Made by a program: the position numbers and the translations under genes
In this document: positions 37,795 through 46,890 of the stretch, piece by piece
Numbering within the stretch: position 1 is the first letter of the stretch
Layout: each line of letters starts with the position of its first letter
The notes under the pieces: generated by a model
What the model was told of the DNA's origin: nothing
Database searches by the model: none
What the model saw: only the letters and a program-made list of their open reading frames with translations
Assembly (NCBI GenBank): GCA_019058365.1
Contig: JAHPZE010000007.1
Span: 62,001 to 126,000 of the forward strand
Direction: 5' to 3'
Length of the DNA stretch: 64,000 bases
Source of the DNA: Promethearchaeota archaeon
Lineage (GTDB): Archaea > Asgardarchaeota > Lokiarchaeia > Sigyniarchaeales > SOKP01

Positions 37795-39426
37795 ATGAGT
37801 GAAGAAGAAAAGTTCGAATCTATTGTTCAAGAGATTAAGGATATTTATTTATACTTGATACAAGGAGAGCCAACTCCTGATGATGAAATCACTGCTCGAG
37901 TGAAACTAATTGAGAAAATACAAACTCTTAAAACTATGAATTCATTCCAAACAGAATCTAATATGAGTCTTATTGAGGATTCTTTGAATAAATTAGATAG
38001 GTGGGACACTTTAGAACTTTGGTTTGTCGAATCTGAATTGCCTGATTATATACAAAAAATAATTAATATCACTGGTGAAGCTCCTGAATTTCAACCTGAA
38101 GAAGAAATCAAAGAATCTTCAACCGCTCACATACATAAAGATTTAGACTCTGCTAGTATAGATATTGATAAAATTGTTGGTAAGGTTTCTGAACAATTTA
38201 AAGGAGAGATAGATGATCTTAAACATGAGATTGATGGCTTAAAACTCGAATTAGAAAAGAAAGATGAGACCCTTAAGCATGTTTCTCAAATGAAAGTAAT
38301 AAAAAAGATTACACCAAAAAAAGATGTGTTGTTACCTCCCCCAAAAATTAAAATTCCTATAATCAAAAAACCTGAAAAAGCTCCTCAAATTAAAGTCCCT
38401 ATTAAGCATGAAACAAAAAAACCTATAGAAAAGATCGGAGTAAAATCTATGAAACAAGTACAAATGAGAATTGAAGAGGAGTTAGAAAAATTAAAAGTTC
38501 CCTCTATTTTTGAAAAAAAACCAAAGACTGAAAAAGCAGAATTTCCAAAATCTGAAGGTTTAAAACCTATACGAAAATTCTCTGAACCAAAGATCATATT
38601 AGAGTCCTCTAAAGGACCAGAATCAATCTCTGGTGCTTCTAATGAATCAAATAAACCTCAAGGTAAACCAATTTTAAAAATGATTTCAGAACTACCAAAA
38701 AAACCTGAATCAATTGCTAAAATCCTTAATGAGTCTGAAAGATCTAAAAAACTTCCAGAACCTCCCACGTTTACTCTTATGCCTGAAAAACCAAAGAAAA
38801 GTTCATTAATCTCTGAAATTATAGAGATAGATGTCTCAAAAGAAGAAAAGGAGATACCTTTTTCTATTAAAAAGCCTAAAGTTGTTGAACAACCCGACAT
38901 TCCTATTAAACCTAAAATTACTTCAGTAAGTATAGAAGAAGTTGAAACTGAAGAAATTAGATCAACAGGTACAGATTTATTCAATGTATTCTCATCGGTT
39001 GGAGAAAAAACAACAGAAAAATTACCTAAGGTAAATGAAGCCTTTGAGCCTTTACCAGTAAAACAAAAGAAAGAGAAAGATGAAAAAAAGAAGAAAAAAG
39101 AAGAGAAAGAACTTGTAAAGAAACCTGATACACTACCATTTATTGAGTTTGGTGGATCTAAACCAGAAATATCAAGTTACAATGAATCTGAGACAACTAT
39201 TACAGAACAATTACCTAAGGATAAGGATTCCTTATATCAAGAATTAATTGCTCTTGAGGGTAAACGGTATTCATTAGAAAAAAACTTTAATGAAATAGAA
39301 AAAAGTTATAATATAGGATCCATCAACGACTCTGAATATCAAAATCAAAGTGAAAAACTTAGGGAGAAATTGGAAAACATAACTTCAAGAATAAATAAGA
39401 TAAGGAGAGTTATCTCGAGCTTATAA
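37795..39426 (+). CDS. Large Lys/Pro/Glu-rich protein with helical ends
   Basis: 543 residues. An N-terminal helical domain (about 1-110) is followed by a short coiled coil (about 125-165), then a long low-complexity region (about 170-455) rich in Lys, Pro, Glu and Ser with recurring KPES/KKPE-like units, and a C-terminal coiled coil (about 480-543; LEGKRYSLEKNFNEIEK, LREKLENITSRINKIR). No membrane segment. The design suggests a flexible scaffold or adaptor linking two folded ends. Such proteins are frequent in Asgard genomes, but I recognise no specific family. Confidence 0.7.
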   Translation: MSEEEKFESIVQEIKDIYLYLIQGEPTPDDEITARVKLIEKIQTLKTMNSFQTESNMSLIEDSLNKLDRWDTLELWFVESELPDYIQKIINITGEAPEFQPEEEIKESSTAHIHKDLDSASIDIDKIVGKVSEQFKGEIDDLKHEIDGLKLELEKKDETLKHVSQMKVIKKITPKKDVLLPPPKIKIPIIKKPEKAPQIKVPIKHETKKPIEKIGVKSMKQVQMRIEEELEKLKVPSIFEKKPKTEKAEFPKSEGLKPIRKFSEPKIILESSKGPESISGASNESNKPQGKPILKMISELPKKPESIAKILNESERSKKLPEPPTFTLMPEKPKKSSLISEIIEIDVSKEEKEIPFSIKKPKVVEQPDIPIKPKITSVSIEEVETEEIRSTGTDLFNVFSSVGEKTTEKLPKVNEAFEPLPVKQKKEKDEKKKKKEEKELVKKPDTLPFIEFGGSKPEISSYNESETTITEQLPKDKDSLYQELIALEGKRYSLEKNFNEIEKSYNIGSINDSEYQNQSEKLREKLENITSRINKIRRVISSL

Positions 39427-39442
39427 TTCTTTATTCTTATGA

Positions 39443-40216
39443 TTATTTATCTATTCTGAAAAAAGGGGGCATCTTATTTTTATGTTGTGCTGATTTTATC
39501 ATGCCTTTAACTTTATTTACCTCATCTTTGTTTAAATCATCTAAATCTACTTTATTATCAATCCTAAAAATAATTTCATCTAAAACATCATAGATTATTC
39601 CAATTTCGCCTTCATCTGTTTGACCGTCCCATAATCCAGCACTTGGTGGTTTTTTAACGATTTCTTCGGGAATATTTAATAATCTAGCAATTTTTCTTAC
39701 TTCACATTTATAGAGTCCTCCTATCGGTTCAAAATCAACTCCTCCATCTCCATATTTGGTGAAATAACCAATGGCTAATTCGGTTCTATTACTCGTACCC
39801 GCAACAAGGAATTTCCCCAAAGACTGCCCTACAAAATAAATCGTCATCATTCTTAATCGAGGTTTTAAATTTGCTACTGCCATATTATTAGACTCAAAGA
39901 GAGGTTCTGTAACCTTTACAAATTCGTTATAAATGTTTGTTAAATCTATTTTAATAAATTTTATCCCTAATAATTCAGCTAATTTTTCTGCATCCTTTAA
40001 ATCTTGCGAGATTGATGAACAAGGTAGACCTAATCCAATAATATTCTCCTTTCCAAGAGCATTAACACATAAAGACGTGGTAACAGCGCTATCAATACCA
40101 CCACTAATCCCTACTACGATGCATTTAACTTTTGCAGAACTTACATAATCATATATCCATTTTTGAATTTCAGAAATAGTCTGTTTATAATCCAGTTTTC
40201 GCATAATCTTTTTCAA
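39443..40216 (-). CDS. nadE: NH3-dependent NAD+ synthetase
   Basis: 257 residues. The ATP pyrophosphatase P-loop is GISGGIDSAV (near residue 40); later AGTSNRTELAIGYFTKYGDGGVD and LLNIPEEIVKKPPSAGLW are standard NadE segments. It makes NAD+ from deamido-NAD+ using ammonia and ATP. No glutaminase domain is fused, so it uses free ammonia. It is convergent with the gene to its left (16-base gap) and divergent from the one to its right. Confidence 0.93.
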   Translation of the reverse strand: MKKIMRKLDYKQTISEIQKWIYDYVSSAKVKCIVVGISGGIDSAVTTSLCVNALGKENIIGLGLPCSSISQDLKDAEKLAELLGIKFIKIDLTNIYNEFVKVTEPLFESNNMAVANLKPRLRMMTIYFVGQSLGKFLVAGTSNRTELAIGYFTKYGDGGVDFEPIGGLYKCEVRKIARLLNIPEEIVKKPPSAGLWDGQTDEGEIGIIYDVLDEIIFRIDNKVDLDDLNKDEVNKVKGMIKSAQHKNKMPPFFRIDK

Positions 40217-40358
40217 AAATGTTTTTAATTAACACCATTTTATTTTAGCATAAACTTAAAAGATAAAATTATAATAAAAATTTTATAAGAATAAAAATAA
40301 AAATACTAACTTAATTTATTCTACTAAAAGAAAATTAAATTTATTTTAATGATTTAGA

Positions 40359-40769
40359 ATGAGTGAGGAATTTAAAACAATTGTAGATTCTTCTTACGAT
40401 AATGGAATACCATTATGGATTTATACTACAGATTACATTTATGGTATAGTACCAACTAGCGGTGATAAATGGTTAGAAGTATCTTATACATTCGAAGATC
40501 CTGATGAGCCTTTAATGAAAGGAGAGAAAGGTGCAGATTTTGCTTATCAATTAATGATGGAAGAGATTTCCAAAGGCGTTACTTTTTATATTGAAGATTT
40601 AAAAGTACCTTTACTAAAAGAATTTGCTGGAGGTACTGGAAAATCTGGTTCTGATTTAATTACCGCAGTAATTGAAGAATTAGTTAAAAATACTTCAAAA
40701 TACACAAGCAATACTGATTTTCTAATTAAAAAGAAAGATGAATTAGGTAAGTTAAAAGAGAAAGTATAG
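40359..40769 (+). CDS. Hypothetical protein, 136 residues
   Basis: A soluble, acidic protein with a beta-rich first half (IPLWIYTTDYIYGIVP, WLEVSYTF) and a helical C terminus. A glycine-rich stretch EFAGGTGKSGSD resembles a P-loop in spacing, but lacks the upstream strand, so nucleotide binding is not claimed. It is convergent with the next gene (13-base gap). Unrecognised. Confidence 0.6.
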   Translation: MSEEFKTIVDSSYDNGIPLWIYTTDYIYGIVPTSGDKWLEVSYTFEDPDEPLMKGEKGADFAYQLMMEEISKGVTFYIEDLKVPLLKEFAGGTGKSGSDLITAVIEELVKNTSKYTSNTDFLIKKKDELGKLKEKV

Positions 40770-40782
40770 AAATATCTTCTTT

Positions 40783-41277
40783 CTAAATATATAAACCACC
40801 GCGTTGTGGATGCTTTTTCAAGAATTCCTTATCAATCCGCCTTCCTAATGCATTTCCTATATTAGGATCTTGTTCTTTTATTAATTCTTTTAAATAATTA
40901 CCATGTTCTTGGGAATATTTTTCAATACCAGAAGCAATAATATTCTGATCTTTCTTTATTGGGACAACCATTCCAAATAAGCGAAACATGTCGTTTGGGG
41001 ACATTTTTTTCCCTATAGTTTCGTCAATATCCTTGTCTAAATTTCTTACAACTGTACCCATGCTCAAAGCAGAATAAGGACTCAATTGTTTTGATTTTAA
41101 CCAAAAAGCATTGGGCTTCTTTGTTATAAAAGTATCAGAATTTCCTTTATCATCCCTTGATCCTATTACTCTCCAATCTTTAGGGTCATTATCATACTCC
41201 TTTTTCATTTTTTTTACAACTGAACTTATTGGAGCAACTCCGTAATAGTCTTTTTTTTCCTTTTTATCACTCGTCAT
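40783..41277 (-). CDS. Hypothetical protein, 164 residues
   Basis: A soluble, strongly charged protein with a Lys-rich N terminus (MTSDKKEKKDYYG) and a basic C terminus (KKHPQRGGLYI). No motif, membrane segment or repeat is seen. It faces the previous gene and is divergent from the methyltransferase gene. Its function is unknown. Confidence 0.6.
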   Translation of the reverse strand: MTSDKKEKKDYYGVAPISSVVKKMKKEYDNDPKDWRVIGSRDDKGNSDTFITKKPNAFWLKSKQLSPYSALSMGTVVRNLDKDIDETIGKKMSPNDMFRLFGMVVPIKKDQNIIASGIEKYSQEHGNYLKELIKEQDPNIGNALGRRIDKEFLKKHPQRGGLYI

Positions 41278-41397
41278 AATCTCTATTATATTAAGTTAAT
41301 TTAACTATAAAAATATAACAAAAATATCATATAAACAATAAAATATTTTAAATTGTAAATTATAGATGGTATACAAAAGAATTTTGAAAATAGAGAA

Positions 41398-43284
41398 ATG
41401 GTATATCAAAAAGATTTTAAAAAATTCAAGGAATTCATTGGATTATTCGATAATTCTATAAGGGCTAACGATTTTCAGCAGTTAAATAAATTATTTCCTT
41501 CAATTGATGAGTATGAAGAACAATTCTTAAGTGGTTACCATAAACGAAAGAAAGAAGGTACCTTTTATACAAACAAACAAATTTCAGATTTTATTGTATC
41601 TGAAATGCTACTTTGCTTAATTAATAAAAAATTCAATATAAATGGTTTGGAGTCAAAAAAGATTAGAAAAGTTAATGAAATTTACAAATATGATATTAAA
41701 TTTAAACAAAAATTAAAAGAATTATTATTAAATATTAAAATTTGTGATCCAGCATGTGGTTCGGGTGAGTTCCTATTAAGTTCGGCTGATATCATTTTTA
41801 ATATTCTCAAAAAACTAAATTCAAATCTAAATGTAGTTAATATTAAGAATCAAATACTAAACAACTTATACGGGTATGATATTAATGAATATGCGATTAA
41901 ATTATGTATATTGAAACTTCTCAAATGGTATCAAAATAACTTAGATGATAGCGTAAAAAAATCAATATCAATATTAAAGTTAAATTTAAAATTACAAAAC
42001 AGTCTTATAAATTCGAATTTTCCCAAATTTGATATAATTTTAGGAAATCCCCCTTATGGGAATATTTTAACTAAAGATGAGAAGGAAATCCTAAAAAAAG
42101 AAAACATTTTCTATAATGATATTTATTGTGCTTTTTTATTAAAAGCTTTAGAGTGGAGCAATGAAGTTATAGGCTTCTTAGTTCCAAAAAGTTTCCTCCT
42201 TCGACAAGGTTATATTAATTTTAGGCAAGATTTTCTTTCTAAAGCAAATATCTTAGAAATCTATGATATTGGTTCCAAGATGTTTAAAACAGCAACAAAC
42301 GAAGTACAAATAATTTTATACGAAAATAAAAATGGATATAATGCTAGAGATTTAGATGTCTATGATTATCCAAAAACTAAGATTACTGCTTATCCAAATC
42401 AAAATGTAGATTCATTAAGAATTTGCTTTAGTTTGAATTGTCCTTTAAGCTTAAAATCTAAAAAATTATATGTATATACATTTAAGAAAAATTGTCCCTT
42501 TTGTGGTTCAGATACGGTCGAAATGAATCGGATTAGAATAAAACCAAATGCGCAAATATATGAATTAATTGAAAAAGTTGAAAAGATCGGAGATTTAAAC
42601 TACTTAAATCCTGTAGATTTTCCAAAAATGATTAGAGGAGAAGAAGAAAAAGGGCTTAAGTTAGTAAAAACAAAATTAAGAAAAGATACAAAAGGGTCTT
42701 GCTTCTTTATCAGCGCGAGAAACGATTTCAATTACTATATTTTCAGAAAAGTTAAATCATTTAATATTGAAGAAGTTGATCCAAAGATCTTAAAAGGTAA
42801 TAATTATGAATATTATAACCAACGAAAATTGTTAATAAAACATAATAATATTATCCCGGAAGTGCTTTATACTGAAGATAATGTGTGCTTTACATCATCA
42901 ATTTATTCATTACTCCATAATAATTCTGATGAACTAAAATACCTTTGTGCTGTTCTTAATTCAAGCTTAATTCAATTTTACTGTATATATGGTATTAATA
43001 ATCAAAAAGATACTACAATTAATTTAAATCAATATATGATTAGACATTTACCTATCGTCATTGTTGATAATGTAATTAAAAAAATAATCGTAGAAAAAGT
43101 TGACACAATAAATAATTTATTAATTTTGAATAACCTAATTAAAAGTGAAAATGTACATCGATTGTTAAAAGACATTGATGATATAATCTTTAACCAATAT
43201 TCAATAACAGAAAAAGAAAGGAATTTGATAATCTCAGAAGTAAGAAACCAAATTAAACATTTTAGAGTGCTTTATAATGAATAA
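41398..43284 (+). CDS. N6-adenine DNA methyltransferase, Eco57I/type IIG-like, orphan
   Basis: 628 residues. SAM-binding motif I is CDPACGSGE (about 118-126); the catalytic motif IV is NPPYG (about 218-222), which methylates the N6 of adenine. GTFYTNKQISDFIV near residue 57 is the usual start of the methylase domain. A zinc knuckle CPFCGSD (about 366) and the C-terminal part form the target-recognition region. The N-terminal nuclease domain of true type IIG enzymes is missing and no restriction gene is adjacent, so it may be an orphan methylase. A near-repeat of the start region (ATGGTATAC) lies 31 bases upstream and offers an alternative out-of-frame ATG. Confidence 0.85.
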   Translation: MVYQKDFKKFKEFIGLFDNSIRANDFQQLNKLFPSIDEYEEQFLSGYHKRKKEGTFYTNKQISDFIVSEMLLCLINKKFNINGLESKKIRKVNEIYKYDIKFKQKLKELLLNIKICDPACGSGEFLLSSADIIFNILKKLNSNLNVVNIKNQILNNLYGYDINEYAIKLCILKLLKWYQNNLDDSVKKSISILKLNLKLQNSLINSNFPKFDIILGNPPYGNILTKDEKEILKKENIFYNDIYCAFLLKALEWSNEVIGFLVPKSFLLRQGYINFRQDFLSKANILEIYDIGSKMFKTATNEVQIILYENKNGYNARDLDVYDYPKTKITAYPNQNVDSLRICFSLNCPLSLKSKKLYVYTFKKNCPFCGSDTVEMNRIRIKPNAQIYELIEKVEKIGDLNYLNPVDFPKMIRGEEEKGLKLVKTKLRKDTKGSCFFISARNDFNYYIFRKVKSFNIEEVDPKILKGNNYEYYNQRKLLIKHNNIIPEVLYTEDNVCFTSSIYSLLHNNSDELKYLCAVLNSSLIQFYCIYGINNQKDTTINLNQYMIRHLPIVIVDNVIKKIIVEKVDTINNLLILNNLIKSENVHRLLKDIDDIIFNQYSITEKERNLIISEVRNQIKHFRVLYNE

Positions 43285-43298
43285 ACTTTAAATGATTA

Positions 43299-43793
43299 TT
43301 ATTCTCTTAATTTAAAACAAAAATCGCACTTATTGTCTCCTAAACCCATCGCTTTTTTTCGTTCAAATTTTATTTTTGGATTAAATTCTTTAAAAGCTGC
43401 TTTATAAAAGGGAAAACACATATTATTGCATATTAATGGAATTCTTTCTTGTCGTTCTGGATTTCTATCCATTATTGCTTTATAGGGACACTCCTTTATA
43501 TCGATAATCACTTCTAAGGCAGAAATCCGATTAACTTTATATATCCAACCTTCTATAGACCATCTAAAAGTGATTATATCAACTAAATCACCTAAAGTGT
43601 TTGATTCAATCTTCAGATATTTCTTTATCCTTCTAAAAATAATTCTCATGAGCCTAATCCAAACCGCTTTATCGATTTTTAGAGCAGTATCCCACCCTAT
43701 TTCTTTTTCAGTTTCTATCATCCACACACCATCCATAGTAAAGAAGTTCTTTTCGAAGTAAAACAATTTATCAGCATCAGTTATTTTTCTCAA
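43299..43793 (-). CDS. ATC-hydrolase-like / DUF6125-like protein
   Basis: 164 residues. The C terminus has several Cys (ECPYKA, LICNNMCFP) and ends with GLGDNKCDFCFKL, a GxGDxxCxF motif seen in V4R and L-2-amino-thiazoline-4-carboxylate hydrolase-like proteins. The N-terminal half is helical with several Trp. It might bind a small aromatic or metal-containing ligand. The gene at 44482 has the same kind of ending, so the two may be distant relatives around a small regulator gene. Family assignment is from memory. Confidence 0.6.
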   Translation of the reverse strand: MRKITDADKLFYFEKNFFTMDGVWMIETEKEIGWDTALKIDKAVWIRLMRIIFRRIKKYLKIESNTLGDLVDIITFRWSIEGWIYKVNRISALEVIIDIKECPYKAIMDRNPERQERIPLICNNMCFPFYKAAFKEFNPKIKFERKKAMGLGDNKCDFCFKLRE

Positions 43794-44065
43794 ATGACAA
43801 CCCCTAATTTATTTTAATAATATTAATAAAGAAAAAGATATCATTAAATTTTTTAATTGTAAATGTTTCGAAAATATTGTTATATATTAACGATAACATG
43901 GGATATTATTAAAATATGTCATTAAATAAACTCAAATAATCATTCAGATATATGCCTTAACAGAGTCTTAAATATGGAAAACATTCTTTTTGCATTATTA
44001 TAAAAATTTTTCTATAAAACTTCAGTCCCAAAGAATATGAAAAAGAAATGAGAAAAAATGGTTAA

Positions 44066-44224
44066 TTATTCCTGTTTTCTCAAAAGCGAGCTGAGTTCAG
44101 TTTTCAGCAAATCGCGTATAGCAACACGAATTACTTCTGAACGATTGGGATAAAGGTTCATGTTAACTAATTCTTCTATTCCACTTAGATATGCTTCGGG
44201 AATATGACATGTTATTAATTTCAT
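44066..44224 (-). CDS. Ribbon-helix-helix (CopG-like) regulator, 52 residues
   Basis: A short minus-strand gene from ATG 44224 to TAA 44066. MKLITCHIPEAYLSGIEELV is the ribbon strand and first helix, and LYPNRSEVIRVAIRDLL is the second helix with the typical N-R-S-E-x-I-R core. It dimerises and binds DNA through the paired strand. It is divergent from the gene at 44482, and the space between holds an inverted and a direct repeat that may be its operators. Confidence 0.85.
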   Translation of the reverse strand: MKLITCHIPEAYLSGIEELVNMNLYPNRSEVIRVAIRDLLKTELSSLLRKQE

Positions 44225-44271
44225 TTTTTTTTATAAAACCCCTTTTAATATGTAAAACTTATTGTTTTTGT

Positions 44272-44362
44272 TATACTTTACACAATTTGACAATATAATA
44301 TATCAGTATAATACTACGATAATATATCTGAAATTCAATAGTAATTATGGTTGTAAAGTATA
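44272..44362. promoter_or_regulatory. Operator-like repeat array in the divergent promoter region
   Basis: A perfect 11-base inverted repeat TATACTTTACA (44272-44282) / TGTAAAGTATA (44352-44362) is separated by 69 bases. Inside lie two direct copies of ATAATATATC (44295-44304 and 44319-44328), 24 bases apart. The array sits between the ribbon-helix-helix gene and the divergent gene at 44482, a usual place for autoregulation. AT-rich sequence gives chance repeats, but a perfect 11-mer containing GC is less likely by chance. Confidence 0.5.
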
Positions 44363-44481
44363 TTTTTTTAACTCTTTGAATTATTTATAATTAAATCATT
44401 AAATAAAAATCTTCATTGATTAATAGACTAAATGTTATAATCATTTATGCTTTATATTTTAAGAGTGAGGCTGAATAATTT

Positions 44482-44940
44482 ATGTTAAACAAATATAATA
44501 GCAAGAAAGCATTATTAGAAAGGTCTAGTAGAGTTATAAATTCTATTATTAATGGTATGGAAGAATTAAGTATAGTAAAAAGAAGGAAAATAATGGAAAA
44601 AAGTGGAGAAGCGTGTGCAATAGCAGGGAGTTATGAAATTGCAAAAAAAATTTCTGAAGAAACGACTTGTATTGAAGAAATTATTGAAAAAATCAATAAT
44701 CAAATTCCATGGTGCGGTCAATGGAATTTAAAAGATAATATTATTAGATCAATATGCAATGAATGTGGATGTCCTCTTGTTAGAAATAAAATTGTAAATT
44801 TAAATAGTACATTTTGTTATTGCTCTTTAGGTTGGGTAAAAATAATTTTTAAAACCTTGCTTAAAAAGCGCGTTCACGTTGAGATGTTAAAATCAATAGG
44901 TGCAGGTGATAATATTTGCGAATATGTTGTATATATTTAA
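44482..44940 (+). CDS. Cysteine-rich hypothetical protein with GxGDxxC motif
   Basis: 152 residues. The second half carries ICNECGCPL, FCYCSLGW and the closing IGAGDNICEYVVYI. The pattern Cys cluster, then CxCxxGW, then GxGDxxCxF/Y resembles ATC-hydrolase/V4R-like domains. It lies behind the operator-like array and may be regulated by the ribbon-helix-helix protein. It could sense or bind a metal or small molecule (inference). Confidence 0.6.
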   Translation: MLNKYNSKKALLERSSRVINSIINGMEELSIVKRRKIMEKSGEACAIAGSYEIAKKISEETTCIEEIIEKINNQIPWCGQWNLKDNIIRSICNECGCPLVRNKIVNLNSTFCYCSLGWVKIIFKTLLKKRVHVEMLKSIGAGDNICEYVVYI

Positions 44941-44983
44941 ATAAAATAAAAATACTTAAACTGTTTCTTTAATAAAATTAATA

Positions 44984-46114
44984 ATGAGTAAATTAATATT
45001 AGTTGATGGGGCAAAAGGGCATACTGGTACATTTCTTATAAAAAAGATATTAGAAACAAAGCCAGATTGGACTATAATAGCTACAGATTTACCCATGGAT
45101 AAAAGAGATAAATTAATGGCAAAGGAGACAATTTTTAGTAATAGATTCAAGTATATGACTGAAATACTAGAAAATGAGGGAATATTCTTTATCCCAGCTG
45201 ATTTAACTGATAAGAAGTCACTTGACGAATTATTTCAAGACAAGAAATATGATATCATTTTCCATGTGGCTAGCTTGTATGATTATTTTGCTGAATTAGA
45301 CCTTTTAAGAAAAATAAATGTAGGAGGTATACAAAATCTGCTTGAAATTATATGTAAAACTCAAGATTTAACTAAATTAAGATTTATTCACTGGAGTACA
45401 TGTGGTGTTTACGGAGAACCAAAATATCAAAAGAATAAGAAAGGATATCCCCTTCCTGGAGATGAAACAGTGCCTTTTAAACCCCCAAATAATTACAGTA
45501 TAAGTAAAATGGAACAAGAAATGGTTTTAAAGAAATATATGAATGATTATCAATTAAAAGCCACGATTATACGACCAGCACCAATAATGGGACCATATCA
45601 GATGTATGGGGTTTTTCATATAATACAACTAGTTAATAAGTCAGGATTTGGTCCTGGCATCCATATCTACCCTAAAAAGAAACGGTTAGCAATGCCATTA
45701 ATTCATGTTGAAGATTTAGTTAGATCGGCGGTATTTTTAGCAGAAAGTGATCAAACAATAGGTGAAGCTTATAATCTTATTTTAGACACGTGCTTTCAAG
45801 AAGATTTCCTTGAATATCTTGCAGATTTACTAAATGTTGATTATTTTAATTTTCCTGTATGGTGGCCGTTTTATATAATTTTTTCGAAATTTCTTTACTG
45901 GCTTAATAAAAGGAAAGATAAAAAAGCTAAAAAGCTGAACTCAAGACCGCCAGTTGATTTATCAATGGCGGATTATACTACTCATCAATATCTTTTTTCT
46001 AATAAAAAAATTAAAGATTTAGGATTCAAGTTTAAGTTTCCAGATTATAAAAGTGCTACTAAGGATACCGTTGAATGGTATCTAAAAAATAAATGGTTGG
46101 AGAGTGAATACTAA
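44984..46114 (+). CDS. NAD-dependent epimerase/dehydratase (extended SDR)
   Basis: 376 residues. It starts with KLILVDGAKGHTGTFL, a GxxGxxG variant in which the last Gly-rich turn is atypical, followed by VASLYDYFAELD and the catalytic YSISK (Tyr-x3-Lys). STCGVYGEPK supplies the catalytic Ser/Thr region. The family converts sugars or reduces steroid-like or flavonoid-like carbonyls. The next gene follows without gap, so the partner is a membrane protein. Substrate unknown. Confidence 0.82.
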   Translation: MSKLILVDGAKGHTGTFLIKKILETKPDWTIIATDLPMDKRDKLMAKETIFSNRFKYMTEILENEGIFFIPADLTDKKSLDELFQDKKYDIIFHVASLYDYFAELDLLRKINVGGIQNLLEIICKTQDLTKLRFIHWSTCGVYGEPKYQKNKKGYPLPGDETVPFKPPNNYSISKMEQEMVLKKYMNDYQLKATIIRPAPIMGPYQMYGVFHIIQLVNKSGFGPGIHIYPKKKRLAMPLIHVEDLVRSAVFLAESDQTIGEAYNLILDTCFQEDFLEYLADLLNVDYFNFPVWWPFYIIFSKFLYWLNKRKDKKAKKLNSRPPVDLSMADYTTHQYLFSNKKIKDLGFKFKFPDYKSATKDTVEWYLKNKWLESEY

Positions 46115-46591
46115 ATGGGATTTGTAGAGGGATTAATTCTAAGTTTTATAGTTGGTTGGATAAATTCTTACTTATATCGAAAATATCTACGAAGAAGAAA
46201 CAAAGACTGGATTGTTTTTCTAGCAGTTATTTTCCTCTCAGCCCTATGGACTTTTGATAGTTTAATGTATTTCGAAATATTAGACATGAAATGGTTAAAT
46301 TTTCTTCCTTGGGTTGATTTACCTTCCGTTAGTACTGGAAAATACTTTTTATGGAACTCTTTTATCATCTTTGGAATAGATCAAAAAATTAATTATCAAC
46401 CAGGAATGGAAGTAATCGCAAGCTTTTTATTTTTATCATATTTATTTTGGTATTACCTTGGTTCTAAGCTTGGAAAAGTTATACATGGTTATAGAACATA
46501 CCAACGAGGGCAATATTTTATATTTAGACCAGTGAAGAAATTCATTAAAGACCGCGAAAAAAACAAAGAAAATTCTGAGGTAAACACATAA
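46115..46591 (+). CDS. Small membrane protein, about three to four TM segments
   Basis: 158 residues with hydrophobic segments near residues 2-20, 32-52, 78-95 and 106-125, and a charged C terminus (KKFIKDREKNKENSE). Its ATG is directly after the stop of the SDR gene, so translation is coupled. No family is recognised. It may anchor or assist the SDR enzyme at the membrane. Confidence 0.65.
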   Translation: MGFVEGLILSFIVGWINSYLYRKYLRRRNKDWIVFLAVIFLSALWTFDSLMYFEILDMKWLNFLPWVDLPSVSTGKYFLWNSFIIFGIDQKINYQPGMEVIASFLFLSYLFWYYLGSKLGKVIHGYRTYQRGQYFIFRPVKKFIKDREKNKENSEVNT

Positions 46592-46803
46592 AATAATTTA
46601 AGAAGATAAGACAACCCGACAATTTAGACAAAACTGGTATTCAAAATGCCTTTTTAATTTTAAATATTAGATCAAAAATCGCTGAAATTCTAAGTTTAGC
46701 GAGTAATTATATAATAAATGAAATAACAAATCTAATTTCTAGCTCTTGTTTTTATTATTCATTCTCTTGAGCTCCTAAAGGCTCTTCCTAAGAGTCATAT
46801 CTG

Positions 46804-46836
46804 GACATATGTCAAATCACAATAAAGTTTAAATAG
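46804..46836 (+). promoter_or_regulatory. Candidate PadR operator and TATA element
   Basis: A perfect 10-base palindrome GACATATGTC (46804-46813) is followed by TTTAAATA (46829-46836), a plausible TATA box about 55 bases before the GTG start of the PadR gene. PadR sites often contain ATGT/ACAT halves, so autoregulation is likely. The remainder of the 46592-46890 gap shows no other feature. Confidence 0.45.
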
Positions 46837-46890
46837 GAGACTTTTTTTAATATAGTTAAGCATATTTTTTTCAATTTCACAAACTTTCGG

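Noticed and set aside
40565-40680. Walker A motif in the 136-residue protein
   Set aside because: GGTGKSG resembles a P-loop, but there is no preceding hydrophobic strand and no Walker B, so nucleotide binding is not supported.
41398-43793. Restriction-modification or defence island
   Set aside because: Only the methyltransferase is recognisable; neighbours show no nuclease, helicase or toxin motifs.
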